Notes: a model not told the origin generated them from the letters alone. Counted from the stretch's first letter, positions 18,201 through 27,317 are shown. The stretch is DNA of 34,286 bases from Candidatus Buchananbacteria bacterium (GCA_903907165.1 CAIVNC010000037.1:1-34286), one strand, 5' to 3'. Numbers and translations: made by a program.

Positions 18201-21200
18201 CTGTTAAAAGCTAGGGCGGTTTGGGCGTCAGACAAGGCGACTGATGGCTTGGAATAGCTGGCGCAATAAAGCCAAGCAGCACATTTGCGATCTGGGGTAA
18301 CTCTTAATATAGAGTTGGAATCATTGCCAGAAACTGGCGATGCCGGCTGGACAACAATGTCTGTTTGTTGAGCGCCAAATTTTAGATAGTCATAATTCCT
18401 AGTACTGCTAGCAACAGCATAATCAACCGCATTTCTTTCATTGAATAGAACGCAGCCATTTTTATAATCAACTTGTCCATTGCAATCAGTTCTATTAACC
18501 GTGCCTGATTGGTAATAATAAACTCCTGTCTTGACTAGTTTAACCAACTCTTCAGCGCCCTGATATCTAACACCACTGCCATTCGCCTGAATAGCGCATT
18601 TTGTCTGTCTCTTATTAGAACTAGCGGGAGCAACTAAATAGAATCTAGTGGAAGCTTCGGAAGTAACTCCATTAGTTCTCGGTAAGGTTATTATGGTTTG
18701 CGATGTCGTAGTACTAATGACTGCGCTATTATCTGGAGACCAGAAACTGACCTCAGTACTGCTACACATCAACTTAATCACATAGCTGTTTCTAGCGAAT
18801 AATGTATACAAAGTATCCAAATCTAACTTTACCGTTTGGCTAATCGTACTAGAAGTCACATTTGATGGATCGTCTAATGTCCAACCGTCTGGAGGATATT
18901 GTTTCCCTAGGACATTTTGCTGAAAATTTCCGTCATATACCAGAGTGGTATACATATTAGCCAAAGGATCAATATATTCAGTACAACCATTGCTATCTGA
19001 ACTGCATGATCCCACCCAGCCATTATAATTGGCATCAGTCGTGTTATTAAAATTATCAAAAACTCCCAACGGTTGCAGTTTTTCTTTAGCTACCCCATAA
19101 CCAATAGTCTGATATGGAGTTGAAGAGCAAATTTCATTTGAATCCGTTTTATACCAATTATAAACATTATTTATCGCTTTATACTGGCAAAGTTTTCCTC
19201 TCGGATTTTTGAAATAAGAAGTTGATCTGTCTGATGTGAACTCATCACACCACAATTCTTCATCTTTGCACAAATCAGTTGAATACCTGTCGGGATTATT
19301 TTTTAGATAAACATTATCATAACCAACCACTTCGTCGCGAGTAGTAATTTTTGGCAAGCCATAACTGGTGCAACCTTTGTTATCAGCAGAACACTGGTAT
19401 TGTCCATCATTAACCAAGTAGGCCATGGAATCGGTGGCCACCGTTACTTCGGCAGCGTTTCCGGAATTAAAGGTCTGAGCTACCGGAGAGTTGGAATTAT
19501 GGGTATCAATCATAGCCTCGCAACCGACTGCTTTTGGCCGACAAAGATTGGAAAAAGATTTCAAATTAAATTCAGCATCAGATCTATCTTTGTAGGCTTC
19601 ACAACCGATCATCCAACCAGGCAGGCATCGCCTGAGGTTGGAGGGATCGCCAGCGGTCGCACAATAAGGAGATACGTTGGCAGAATAGGCATTTTGGCCA
19701 CTTGGATCCATAAGGTCGTTATCACAACTAAACGGCGTGAACCAAGTATTTTCTATGGCAAAAATATCATCCTTAACTTCTTTAAGCAAGACATTATCCA
19801 AGAAAACAACATCTGTATCGCTTTCCAACTGGAATTTTAACTTATACGAACCCTTGTCAATATTTGTCACAAAAATCGGGCCTAGCTCATAGTAGCGCCA
19901 TTCGCCGTCAACCTTAACCGTGGGGTAAGTTGAAGATTCATCAATATTAGAAAAGTAATTTATAGTACTGCTTCCCGCAAGTCCGATTGACTTAAAATTA
20001 AAACCACTAGTTGAACTGGATTTTGCCCAAAAACTCAGAATATAGGATTTATTTTTTTCAATCAAGCTATTGCCACCACTATCAGCAAGTAAACGAGATA
20101 TTGAACCGCCCGTACCCTTAAATGATTCTCCTCCGGGATAATTGGATTCAGTACTCAAAATACCTCCATCCCAATAACTTTCATTGGACCAAACTGAATT
20201 AGCCACCTCAAAATCATCAAAGGAAATATTGGCCACGTTATTGGCTTTATTGCCAGAAAATTCACGGCAGCCAACCGCGTCTTTGGAGCAGATTGTGCCC
20301 TCTCCCGGAATCGCCATATAAACACATTCATTGCTCGTTCTTGCCGTATTAGCCACGTTACTACCAGTCCACCAGCCATGATTTACTTGGCAATCAGACA
20401 TGGCCATGTAATCATTATTTTGAGTTTTGGTTCGACGATACGGATGGCAATCGTCAGAGACCGTAACCGCATCTGATATTAACTTATAGCTAATATCGCC
20501 ATTAACATCATAAAATTCTTTACAATTAGGATTCTGACTAATGGAAACGAAATCCACCGTGGTGACGACTGCGATTGTTCCAGGACTAATAACGACAGTA
20601 CTAGTCGTATAAGTCGTGGTTGCATAACCTCTTATTTCTTGCTTCAAGCAAATGCCATAATTATGCAAAGCGTTGGCAATGGGCTGATTTAATATCGTAC
20701 TACTTGTTATCGTTTCATTGTTTTGAAGATAACTCAAATATCCGCTTAAACCTGGCTGATGCGTGGCATTAAGAGCCGGCTGTAAAATATTATTCAAATC
20801 ACCAGGAGTACTTGTAACATCGCCACAATAATTACTGCCATCATCATGATAATACAAATTAGTACAGGGAGCATGAGGATTTAAACTGTCACTCTGGCTA
20901 ATTTTTAAATTATAAACCTTTAGCTGATAACCTTTAGTGTCACTGCCCTCCCAAGTATAGAAAACTCCATCAGTAACTCCGTCTGACTTTTGACAAGCCT
21001 TAAGACTGGTATAATATTCTCTTTGTTCGCCACCACTACTAACATTATCTAAATTAGTAAACTCATCGCAACCAGCTTCTTGAGCAGAGCAGTATTTTAA
21101 CTTATTATCAGCAATAAAACGGACATATCTGGAAGAAATAAAATCTGTCGGTTCTTGTTTATAAACTTGATATCCTATGCATTCAGAAGGACAAATATCG

Positions 21201-24200
21201 CTTTGTCTGGCAATACCGGGAATTGTCGGATCACCATTTTCTGGTGTATAAGCCTCGCAACCGACTTCATCTGAACTGCAAACTGGAGTATATTTTAAAC
21301 ACTCTGGACTGGAACTGCTCTGATTTAAAACTTTTAACAAGCTGGCTTGATCAACCGGCCAATCTCCATAACTATCCGTATAGCAATGATAATAGTCTGG
21401 CGCTTTTTTCAAATAAGTCACTTGGGAAGATAAATCAAGTGATCCGCCATAGGTCGTAGAAACAACACCATTACGTTGACTCGGATCGTATGAACTATAA
21501 CTAGATAAAAGAGTTGGCAAAGTAGCATTGTAAGGCACTTCTTCCAATTTAAGAGAGTCTAGGTAAAAATAATTTTGAGGGCTTGGCACATTAGAACCAT
21601 CATAGGTTTGAAATGCGATTTGAACATAAAAGGCGTCGCCCGTGGTTTTAAAAGTTGACTGGAATTGTTGGAAATTTTGTCCCAGAGTGGCATTCCAATA
21701 ACCAACAGCTAGATAATTATCACTATACCACGGACCAGATAGTCCATCATTGTAATTTAATTTATTGGTATATGAAACATTGTGTTGGCCATTATAAAAC
21801 ATGGACTCCATGGATGATGAACTAAGCTCATCTCCGCTGGCATCAAAAAATCTAAACGAAATTGAAGTAGTGGCAATAGAAGAAACCCCAGACCACTCTC
21901 CGCTCAAAATATAATTAGCATCTGGCCTAATTGCTATCTTGGGAGTGGCAATACCATTAACTTTACCCAGTCCATTACCAATCATCGCCGAGCCCTGTCC
22001 CTCACTACTGACAGACGACCTTGAAACAGTTGAACTATTTACTGGCATATTCCAATTTTTCCAAGAAACATTAGTCCAACCGACAGGCAAACCATTAGCC
22101 CAATCTTCAAATCCGCCATTTGGAATTAAATCGCTACTTAATCCAGCCTTGGTGCGAATAAACTGGCTACAACCGGCATCTTGAGCATCACATGTTGCGG
22201 CATCTCTATCCAAATCAATCCTTTGATTATTGTTTGGATCAACCGATCCATAGCCAAGGCTCAGCCAGACGGGATTAGCGGTGCAATTTTGATCAATCTG
22301 TTCCAATTTGAAATCGTCAAACAAAACATTGGCGGAAGTTTGATCTAAAGAAGTTATTTTGATAATGCCGGTAAGATCATTTTGATTTTGAAAAGTAAAA
22401 GAATACTGTTGCCAATAATCGTTGACATTGGTCGTGTCTAATACAACGGAACCAAGTGATGAGCCCGTAAAATTATTGCCGGATACAACCTCAACTTTTA
22501 CTCCACCCAATCCGCCGAGATTTCCTTTGGTATAAAAACTTAATTTGTAATTGGTACCAGTAGCCATTCCAATGCCCTTTAAGTCAGCGAAGAATTCAGA
22601 ATTATTAGCGGAAGAAAGTAACCGAAAAGCATTATTGGTTCTACCCTGACCGACAGTGCAAGAAAAGTTATTATTCAAATTATAACTATGAGAGCCATCT
22701 TCATCCCATGTGGCGGCATCCCAGCTTTTACTTCCACTTCCGCAAGATTTGAAATCTCCATTCATGCCGGTTAAAATATCTTCATTGTTGCAACCGTCTA
22801 TCCTGCATCTAATTCCCATAAATGGCACCGTACAAGTAGCATCATTAAAGTGACAACCATTGGGTTCATTGCAAGGCTTATCCATAGTAATGTAGCCGTA
22901 ATCACTAACACTATTCCATTGCTCTACTATACTATCGTGAATCGTACCCACTTGACATCCATCAGGAGAGACGCATTCAGTCAACTCAGTGGAAGTAGCA
23001 CTGTGCTCCCAGTAGTTGTCAACCGTGTTGTACGCTGTACTGTACCAAGAACAGCCGACATTGCCCGCATTACAGTAACGATAATCAAGGGTATTGGCTA
23101 AATAAGACTGAACCTGACCTTGTCGGCTTTGAAAAGTCGTACAAGTATTATATCTTGGCTGGCATTTCTGGCCGCCAAAATTAAAAATTCTAGCCTCTTC
23201 TGTGCAGTAACCATACGATAAACAATTACCTTTATCATCTTCTTCCAAACATTGCTGGGGATCAGCGCAATAACCATCTTTTCTAACTATTTGATCTCCA
23301 TTGCTAGCATTAGGGCCATAACCAACTCGGCGGCAAAATACATCTGGAGATTTTAATACCCAATACGGATCAACAAGATTTATCAAATTAGCATCACCAT
23401 TAAAATTTGGGACTGAAGCATCAAAGGAATTAATAAGATCTCCCAAGGTATAAACCCTGTCTTGCTTGGAAAGATACTCAGCAGCAATTTCCCAGCCAAC
23501 CGGCACGATTCTATACTGGCGCAAAATTATAACGCTACGCAAAGATATTTCTGTATTTAAGCTATTGACATTATTAATCTTTGGCGCAAATTTTCTATTT
23601 TTAATATTATCAGGCAAATCACTGACCAATTTATGACTACTAATAGCATTATATAATTCAGCATCAATAACGCAATCCGTTGGTCCAGGATTTGTAACGT
23701 CTTGACATTGAGATAACTTGATTAAAATATCATCACGACTGCCGACCTTACCATTATCCTTGAAGTATTTCAAAGAATTTTCTTGAGCGGCCTGTTCATT
23801 ATTATTTTCAGGTGAAGCCTGGGAATTTAGAATTACGTTACTATTACTCCTAACAGCAACCCCGGAGCCACTAGAATTTGAACTATTAGAATTAGACGGA
23901 TGGAACATGCCATTGGCATAGTATGAAACGGTCTGAGAAATAAAGGTGCTCAAAAATATACCCAAGGCATTGTAAACATCGGCGCCAGTTCCGGTAAAAA
24001 CTTTTTCAGTATAAGATTTTGTGGCAGCATCGCCTATTTTATTAGCTTTATCTTGATTTACCGGAGCCGGAGTTAAAATTTCTTTTGCATAATTTTGAAT
24101 TGGTTTAAAACCAGCCGCCAATCCATAATTTATGGTATCATTAATCTTCTTTTGTGAAACGTACTGATTAAGTTCGGAATTCTTGACCAAAAAATAACCC

Positions 24201-25045
24201 ATTTCAGTGTTGTTGACACTAAGGGAAGAATTATAGTCAAAGGAAAAATTAGCATTTTTTGATGCCGTTTTCCAATTATTAAACATTTTTAAAGCCGTAC
24301 ATTTTGGCTTAGGGGCTTTTTGAGCCAAGCCAAGAGAAATACCGACCTGAACGTTGAAATCTGGACTACAAAGATCTACTTTTATATCTTTACTTACCGA
24401 ATCAATGAAAGCTCCAACGGCAGCATCGCCAGTATTGATAAGCAACTGCTCTATGCCTTCGGTGTAGTATAATGGTTTCTGTCCAGTTGCTGCCGAAGCC
24501 AAGTAGGTTGCTGACTTTTCAGCAAAAGTTAAAAACAACTGAGTTTTCATTTTATTGAAGGCCGTAGCGGTAATATCCTCCCAAGTTTCTTTTTCGGAAG
24601 TTGTCAAAGCCTTTTTATAATCAGACTCCTTGGTAGTATAAGCGTTCATCGCAGCAGTATATTTTGCTGCTTCTGTCTGACAGTTCATACTAGCATCAGC
24701 TTTAGCATTATCCTGCATCATCTGAATAGCATTTTTTGTTCCAGCCATGTCAACGCCAGTTCCCAAAAAATATTTATCTACGATTGTCGATTCCTGTACT
24801 TGATCTGCTATGCCCTGAAAATCAGACTCTGATTCGAAAGTCTTACAATCCATTAAGGCCGCAAAGGCCTTAGTTAAGTCAGTATACGAAGACTCCATGT
24901 CCCATTTGGCTTGAACAGTCGAAAACCAAGCCGGAGTTAACACTGCCGCTTCAGCACCTTTAACAAAAAATAAATTAACAAAACTAAAAATAAAAAATCC
25001 GGAGATGAGAGCAATGTATATATTTTTAGTAAACAATTTTTTCAT
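15281..25045 (-). CDS. Giant (3254 aa) exported/surface protein with repeated Cys motifs, CBM-like modules and a C-terminal PKD-like segment
   Basis: N-terminal signal/TM (YIALISGFFIFSFVNLFFVKGAEA); about ten C-x5-6-GC-x2-[YFW]-type motifs (CSSDEVGCEAY, CSAQEAGCDEF, CSADNKGCTSY etc.); NGGFE...PVGW modules; C-terminal YTIDWGDGFNSE...YHFYDYW. Confidence 0.85.
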   Translation of the reverse strand: MKKLFTKNIYIALISGFFIFSFVNLFFVKGAEAAVLTPAWFSTVQAKWDMESSYTDLTKAFAALMDCKTFESESDFQGIADQVQESTIVDKYFLGTGVDMAGTKNAIQMMQDNAKADASMNCQTEAAKYTAAMNAYTTKESDYKKALTTSEKETWEDITATAFNKMKTQLFLTFAEKSATYLASAATGQKPLYYTEGIEQLLINTGDAAVGAFIDSVSKDIKVDLCSPDFNVQVGISLGLAQKAPKPKCTALKMFNNWKTASKNANFSFDYNSSLSVNNTEMGYFLVKNSELNQYVSQKKINDTINYGLAAGFKPIQNYAKEILTPAPVNQDKANKIGDAATKSYTEKVFTGTGADVYNALGIFLSTFISQTVSYYANGMFHPSNSNSSNSSGSGVAVRSNSNVILNSQASPENNNEQAAQENSLKYFKDNGKVGSRDDILIKLSQCQDVTNPGPTDCVIDAELYNAISSHKLVSDLPDNIKNRKFAPKINNVNSLNTEISLRSVIILRQYRIVPVGWEIAAEYLSKQDRVYTLGDLINSFDASVPNFNGDANLINLVDPYWVLKSPDVFCRRVGYGPNASNGDQIVRKDGYCADPQQCLEEDDKGNCLSYGYCTEEARIFNFGGQKCQPRYNTCTTFQSRQGQVQSYLANTLDYRYCNAGNVGCSWYSTAYNTVDNYWEHSATSTELTECVSPDGCQVGTIHDSIVEQWNSVSDYGYITMDKPCNEPNGCHFNDATCTVPFMGIRCRIDGCNNEDILTGMNGDFKSCGSGSKSWDAATWDEDGSHSYNLNNNFSCTVGQGRTNNAFRLLSSANNSEFFADLKGIGMATGTNYKLSFYTKGNLGGLGGVKVEVVSGNNFTGSSLGSVVLDTTNVNDYWQQYSFTFQNQNDLTGIIKITSLDQTSANVLFDDFKLEQIDQNCTANPVWLSLGYGSVDPNNNQRIDLDRDAATCDAQDAGCSQFIRTKAGLSSDLIPNGGFEDWANGLPVGWTNVSWKNWNMPVNSSTVSRSSVSSEGQGSAMIGNGLGKVNGIATPKIAIRPDANYILSGEWSGVSSIATTSISFRFFDASGDELSSSSMESMFYNGQHNVSYTNKLNYNDGLSGPWYSDNYLAVGYWNATLGQNFQQFQSTFKTTGDAFYVQIAFQTYDGSNVPSPQNYFYLDSLKLEEVPYNATLPTLLSSYSSYDPSQRNGVVSTTYGGSLDLSSQVTYLKKAPDYYHCYTDSYGDWPVDQASLLKVLNQSSSSPECLKYTPVCSSDEVGCEAYTPENGDPTIPGIARQSDICPSECIGYQVYKQEPTDFISSRYVRFIADNKLKYCSAQEAGCDEFTNLDNVSSGGEQREYYTSLKACQKSDGVTDGVFYTWEGSDTKGYQLKVYNLKISQSDSLNPHAPCTNLYYHDDGSNYCGDVTSTPGDLNNILQPALNATHQPGLSGYLSYLQNNETITSSTILNQPIANALHNYGICLKQEIRGYATTTYTTSTVVISPGTIAVVTTVDFVSISQNPNCKEFYDVNGDISYKLISDAVTVSDDCHPYRRTKTQNNDYMAMSDCQVNHGWWTGSNVANTARTSNECVYMAIPGEGTICSKDAVGCREFSGNKANNVANISFDDFEVANSVWSNESYWDGGILSTESNYPGGESFKGTGGSISRLLADSGGNSLIEKNKSYILSFWAKSSSTSGFNFKSIGLAGSSTINYFSNIDESSTYPTVKVDGEWRYYELGPIFVTNIDKGSYKLKFQLESDTDVVFLDNVLLKEVKDDIFAIENTWFTPFSCDNDLMDPSGQNAYSANVSPYCATAGDPSNLRRCLPGWMIGCEAYKDRSDAEFNLKSFSNLCRPKAVGCEAMIDTHNSNSPVAQTFNSGNAAEVTVATDSMAYLVNDGQYQCSADNKGCTSYGLPKITTRDEVVGYDNVYLKNNPDRYSTDLCKDEELWCDEFTSDRSTSYFKNPRGKLCQYKAINNVYNWYKTDSNEICSSTPYQTIGYGVAKEKLQPLGVFDNFNNTTDANYNGWVGSCSSDSNGCTEYIDPLANMYTTLVYDGNFQQNVLGKQYPPDGWTLDDPSNVTSSTISQTVKLDLDTLYTLFARNSYVIKLMCSSTEVSFWSPDNSAVISTTTSQTIITLPRTNGVTSEASTRFYLVAPASSNKRQTKCAIQANGSGVRYQGAEELVKLVKTGVYYYQSGTVNRTDCNGQVDYKNGCVLFNERNAVDYAVASSTRNYDYLKFGAQQTDIVVQPASPVSGNDSNSILRVTPDRKCAAWLYCASYSKPSVALSDAQTALAFNRNDKCLDLGLCRAIDEKGNCLNFNSEKDLNVYYRGLMDVNKSGYAKLGSYSLGIDGLLPFQSMYQIGTSAFVPNGGFESFDEKNDGDQPVGWYSDSSQDPLKAAQWKPEYFSVVVNPNQAYGDVAYLRLNGNNTVISTVVNLPENIDYTLTYAVNTQNLLPQDGTANFIITADPYRGSIFAGNDTVVASGKGWQRRSIILHVTGGGVQTVIRMKNVGATGGYSMIDSVEISPRLATTNQPISDDNLVSRSCRLYPTDNALSCNYISSGNFYSSWYGYCVMKDPLNPQNCLQWWPIDQVRGDNTDEVQTYQGQAPLYYCINDGKQSMFSKIYFGNEPINKGAEPSPTWFNNIHKWMLPGNDDGVKLTYPNNDSDIVVGYQRPSNTFLLKTGQELVAEFTNKVFTCDATCQAKFVNPGGECYIGNKITGFIPHGLGLEIPRFGTNRFVWTPKVLDPLSVGDEACFINGGSDSPDCMSKYSGNCDYPYNTTSSCEYLTRDYHGKDFIINDSVAGTNMNDCWTQANLAYFEGGGGGSKYEVYGRDAITGNWHLMMPNHGDRITQPPFFFMATVDFTNGQPFVANAFKVVCTKEDGYEGSPECDLTGLQWQNYITKGDNSSCQTIVKAVDEFGQGTPFFSRLIEGSPYVLPNGYRYGTDYDPYGTAVFNDQPETIDSNVNKEGSQPLIASIPDYNFPKPYQVRSGMMYGCYSAVDSASNLNIISGLIDSGMRMGFCAVSGYMCSLDNYPSMVCSKNDQCVVKPTPAESKADFQQYFTNSTCAYDASGKPTNNGTTTLGNLFAKDYGWWTWRDSEYIRNPVASAITPTNYAVVSPIVTSVQFNNYNVNGNASAFINTTSTVGRSTVMFSFNVIDSPEQLPLKKYTIDWGDGFNSENNASLSDKSDTSTPVEMYHFYDYWKVQSTATGANVNSCPPVMNGTCCDRDSFGNYCKVNAVVNVVDNWGATGSASALFTIYEDK

Positions 25046-25076
25046 ACTTATAAGTAAAATCTAATGTCTGTTTTAA

Positions 25077-26006
25077 TTATTTTTTTGTACTACTAGCATT
25101 GCTCAACTGCTGATCAAGCATCTGCTTCAACTGCTCATCGCTAATTTGATCCAACGTAGCCTTTGGCATGCCATTGGTCAGAAGTAATTGACGAAAATCA
25201 GCCATGGAGATATTTTTCAAATCATTTAAGGCAGATGTATTGGGAGCTGCTACTACTGAGGTTGACGAATTAGAAATATTTGAATTCGGCACGGCGATAT
25301 TGGTGGTAGTCGATAATGATTGCAACTCTTGAATCGTCTGATCTATGTCACTGGCACTTGGTGCCACGCCATCTGGCTGACTAACTGCCTTTTGATACAA
25401 GACAATTATCTGTTGATCATTGAGCATATCCACCTCTTCTTTTGCAATACCCGAACTAATTAGCATTTCACGTAATTGAGCTGGTGTGAAAGAAATATTT
25501 TGACTATCGTCTTGTCCTAATTTTGGCACAGAATTAATTGAGGTGGAAGAAACATCTACTGGCAACAAGCCGCAGTTATCTCCGATACAACTCGGATCCT
25601 TCCCCGCCAAAACTTCTTGCTTATCATTAATGCCATTACTATTACTATCAGCTAAATAAGGACTAGAACGATAAACATATGTCTCATCATAATCAGATAA
25701 CCCATCACCATCTGTGTCTTTATTTTTTAAAGCTTGCACCTCAGCCAAATCCTGGCTATCACTGACACTAGCATTATCCATTCTCAACCAAGTTGGATAA
25801 AAAATATTATCACTAAACGATTTTGCGCCAAAAAAAATAGCTAAAATACCCACGACAATCAAAACACTGATTATTATTTTTTCATTGCGATGTCGAGGTG
25901 GATTTTCCGCACTAGAATTTGATTTATTAACAAAAAAAACACTGGCGTTGCCGTCATTTTCTTCTTCTACTGAGCTATCCTTCTGAGATTTGCGCTCACC
26001 TTCCAT
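25077..26006 (-). CDS. Membrane-anchored protein with thrombospondin type-3-like Ca-binding repeat
   Basis: TM IIISVLIVVGILAIFFGA, then NKDTDGDGLSDYDETYVYRSSPYLADSNSNGINDKQEVLAGKDP. The internal ATG MEGERK (26006) is preferred over the track start. Confidence 0.8.
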   Translation of the reverse strand: MEGERKSQKDSSVEEENDGNASVFFVNKSNSSAENPPRHRNEKIIISVLIVVGILAIFFGAKSFSDNIFYPTWLRMDNASVSDSQDLAEVQALKNKDTDGDGLSDYDETYVYRSSPYLADSNSNGINDKQEVLAGKDPSCIGDNCGLLPVDVSSTSINSVPKLGQDDSQNISFTPAQLREMLISSGIAKEEVDMLNDQQIIVLYQKAVSQPDGVAPSASDIDQTIQELQSLSTTTNIAVPNSNISNSSTSVVAAPNTSALNDLKNISMADFRQLLLTNGMPKATLDQISDEQLKQMLDQQLSNASSTKK

Positions 26007-26039
26007 GAAATTTAACTTTGTGGATAAATTATTAATTAA

Positions 26040-26068
26040 ATTATAGCACAAAATAGCCAAACTAACAA
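26040..26068 (-). promoter_or_regulatory. Putative sigma70-type promoter of the TSP3/giant/T4SS-like operon
   Basis: Minus strand TTGTTA - 17 nt - TATAAT, 34 nt upstream of ATG 26006. Confidence 0.5.
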
Positions 26069-26128
26069 AATAAAAAAACAAAAGTTATCCACTATATTAA
26101 AACAGAAATTGGCTAAAAATTAAAAACA

Positions 26129-26156
26129 AAAAATCAGGCTTCGTGGCCTGATTTTT
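26129..26156. terminator. Bidirectional-type intrinsic terminator downstream of rsmA
   Basis: AAAAATCAGGC-TTCGTG-GCCTGATTTTT perfect hairpin with A/T tracts on both sides. Confidence 0.8.
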
Positions 26157-26171
26157 GATCCTCAAAAATAT

Positions 26172-27002
26172 TTAATCTGTCAAATTTTTTACTAACTTCA
26201 CCCAATCCTCTACTCCCAACTCCTGAGCTCTAACTTTTTCGTCAAATCCCATATCCGTCAAAATCTTTTTGGTAGTTGTGGCTGGCAAATGCAAACCATT
26301 GGATAAATTATTGTGAAGCTGTTTGCGCTTGGCTGCAAAACCTATTTTTACTATTCTGAAGAAATTTTTAATATCAATTGCTGGCAAATCTTTCTTTAAT
26401 TCTAGCCGAATAACTGACGAATCCACCTTTGGCGATGGCCAAAAGCTATCTTTCGGCACTTCAAGTACTACGCTCGCCTTAGCGTAAAATTGAGCCATTA
26501 CAGCCAGTACGCTCATCTCTCCAGTCGTTGCCACAATACGTTCAGCCACCTCCTTTTGGATCATTAAAACCATTTCTTTTGGCTTATTTTGGCTATTTTC
26601 TAGGAAAAGTCGTAAGAAAAATGAGGTAATGTTGTATGGCAAGTTGGCAATAACCTTATACTCGCCATTTTTTAGGCCAATTTCGTTTAAATTTAGTTGT
26701 AAAATATCAGCTTCGATTAGCTCAAGATTAGTAACATTAACATATTTTTGTTTCAGAAATTGAAGGATTTTTTTGTCTAATTCTACAGCAATCACTCGAC
26801 CAGCGCGACTAATCAGCTCGTCAGTCAAAACTCCCAAGCCAGGACCAACTTCCAAAACCGTGTCTTTTGAGGTTAATTCTCCAGCCTCAGCAATCTTTTG
26901 TAGCGCACTATCGTTAATTAAAAAATTTTGTCCACGGGATTTAGCCGGGACAATGCCATAAGCAGCACAAAGTTCTTGGATTTTTAGAGAATTTAGGGGC
27001 AT
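26172..27002 (-). CDS. rsmA: 16S rRNA dimethyladenosine transferase
   Basis: PAKSRGQNFLINDSALQKI, VLEVGPGLGVLTDEL, VIANLPYNITS, KSFWPSPKVDS-like (KDSFWPSPKVDSSV). Confidence 0.95.
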   Translation of the reverse strand: MPLNSLKIQELCAAYGIVPAKSRGQNFLINDSALQKIAEAGELTSKDTVLEVGPGLGVLTDELISRAGRVIAVELDKKILQFLKQKYVNVTNLELIEADILQLNLNEIGLKNGEYKVIANLPYNITSFFLRLFLENSQNKPKEMVLMIQKEVAERIVATTGEMSVLAVMAQFYAKASVVLEVPKDSFWPSPKVDSSVIRLELKKDLPAIDIKNFFRIVKIGFAAKRKQLHNNLSNGLHLPATTTKKILTDMGFDEKVRAQELGVEDWVKLVKNLTD

Positions 27003-27055
27003 TGGGGTAATTTCTAATTTTTAATTTATTGTATTTGTATTTGAATTTGCATCCC

Positions 27056-27227
27056 GCAAGCATTAAAAAATATTGTGCTGATTTTGGGCGGGAACGAACG
27101 GCCGTAGGTAAATCGCCCAGGAGCTACTGCGACTTTGGCGATTTAGTGAGTGAAGCCTAAAATTCAGCCATGATTTTTTAGCTTGCAAGTTTTTTGGTGC
27201 CGGCTTTTTTTGAAAAAAGCGGCGAAA
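27056..27227. repeat. Palindromic repeat R1 (MITE/REP-like), copy 1
   Basis: 27061-27227 matches 28560-28727 with about three differences. Outer arms GCAAGCATTAAAAAATATTGTGCTGATTTTGGGC / GCCTAAAATTCAGCCATGATTTTTTAGCTTGC are imperfect inverted repeats; inner arm AAATCGCC/GGCGATTT. Confidence 0.85.
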
Positions 27228-27242
27228 AGATGGAAGTTAATC

Positions 27243-27310
27243 TGGATCCCCGCGTTCGCGAGGATGACACGAATACGGAATTTGGATCCTGGATCAAGTC
27301 CAGGATGACA
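27243..27310. repeat. Two tandem hairpin units of GGATCC...GGATGACA type
   Basis: GGATCCCCGCGTTCGCGAGGATGACA and GGATCCTGGATCAAGTCCAGGATGACA; each contains an ATCC..GGAT stem. Confidence 0.75.
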
Positions 27311-27317
27311 AATTTAC

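Noticed and set aside
15412-23101. Many ORFs of 60-150 aa antisense or out of frame inside the giant gene (e.g. 19400-19840 +, 15698-16042 +)
   Set aside because: They lie entirely within a long continuous ORF with clear protein motifs, lack convincing SD sites and have low-complexity shadow-ORF composition.
27198-27222. GCCGGCTTTTTTTGAAAAAAGCGGC called as an intrinsic terminator
   Set aside because: Neither strand has a proper U-tract after the stem; it is treated as part of the palindromic repeat.
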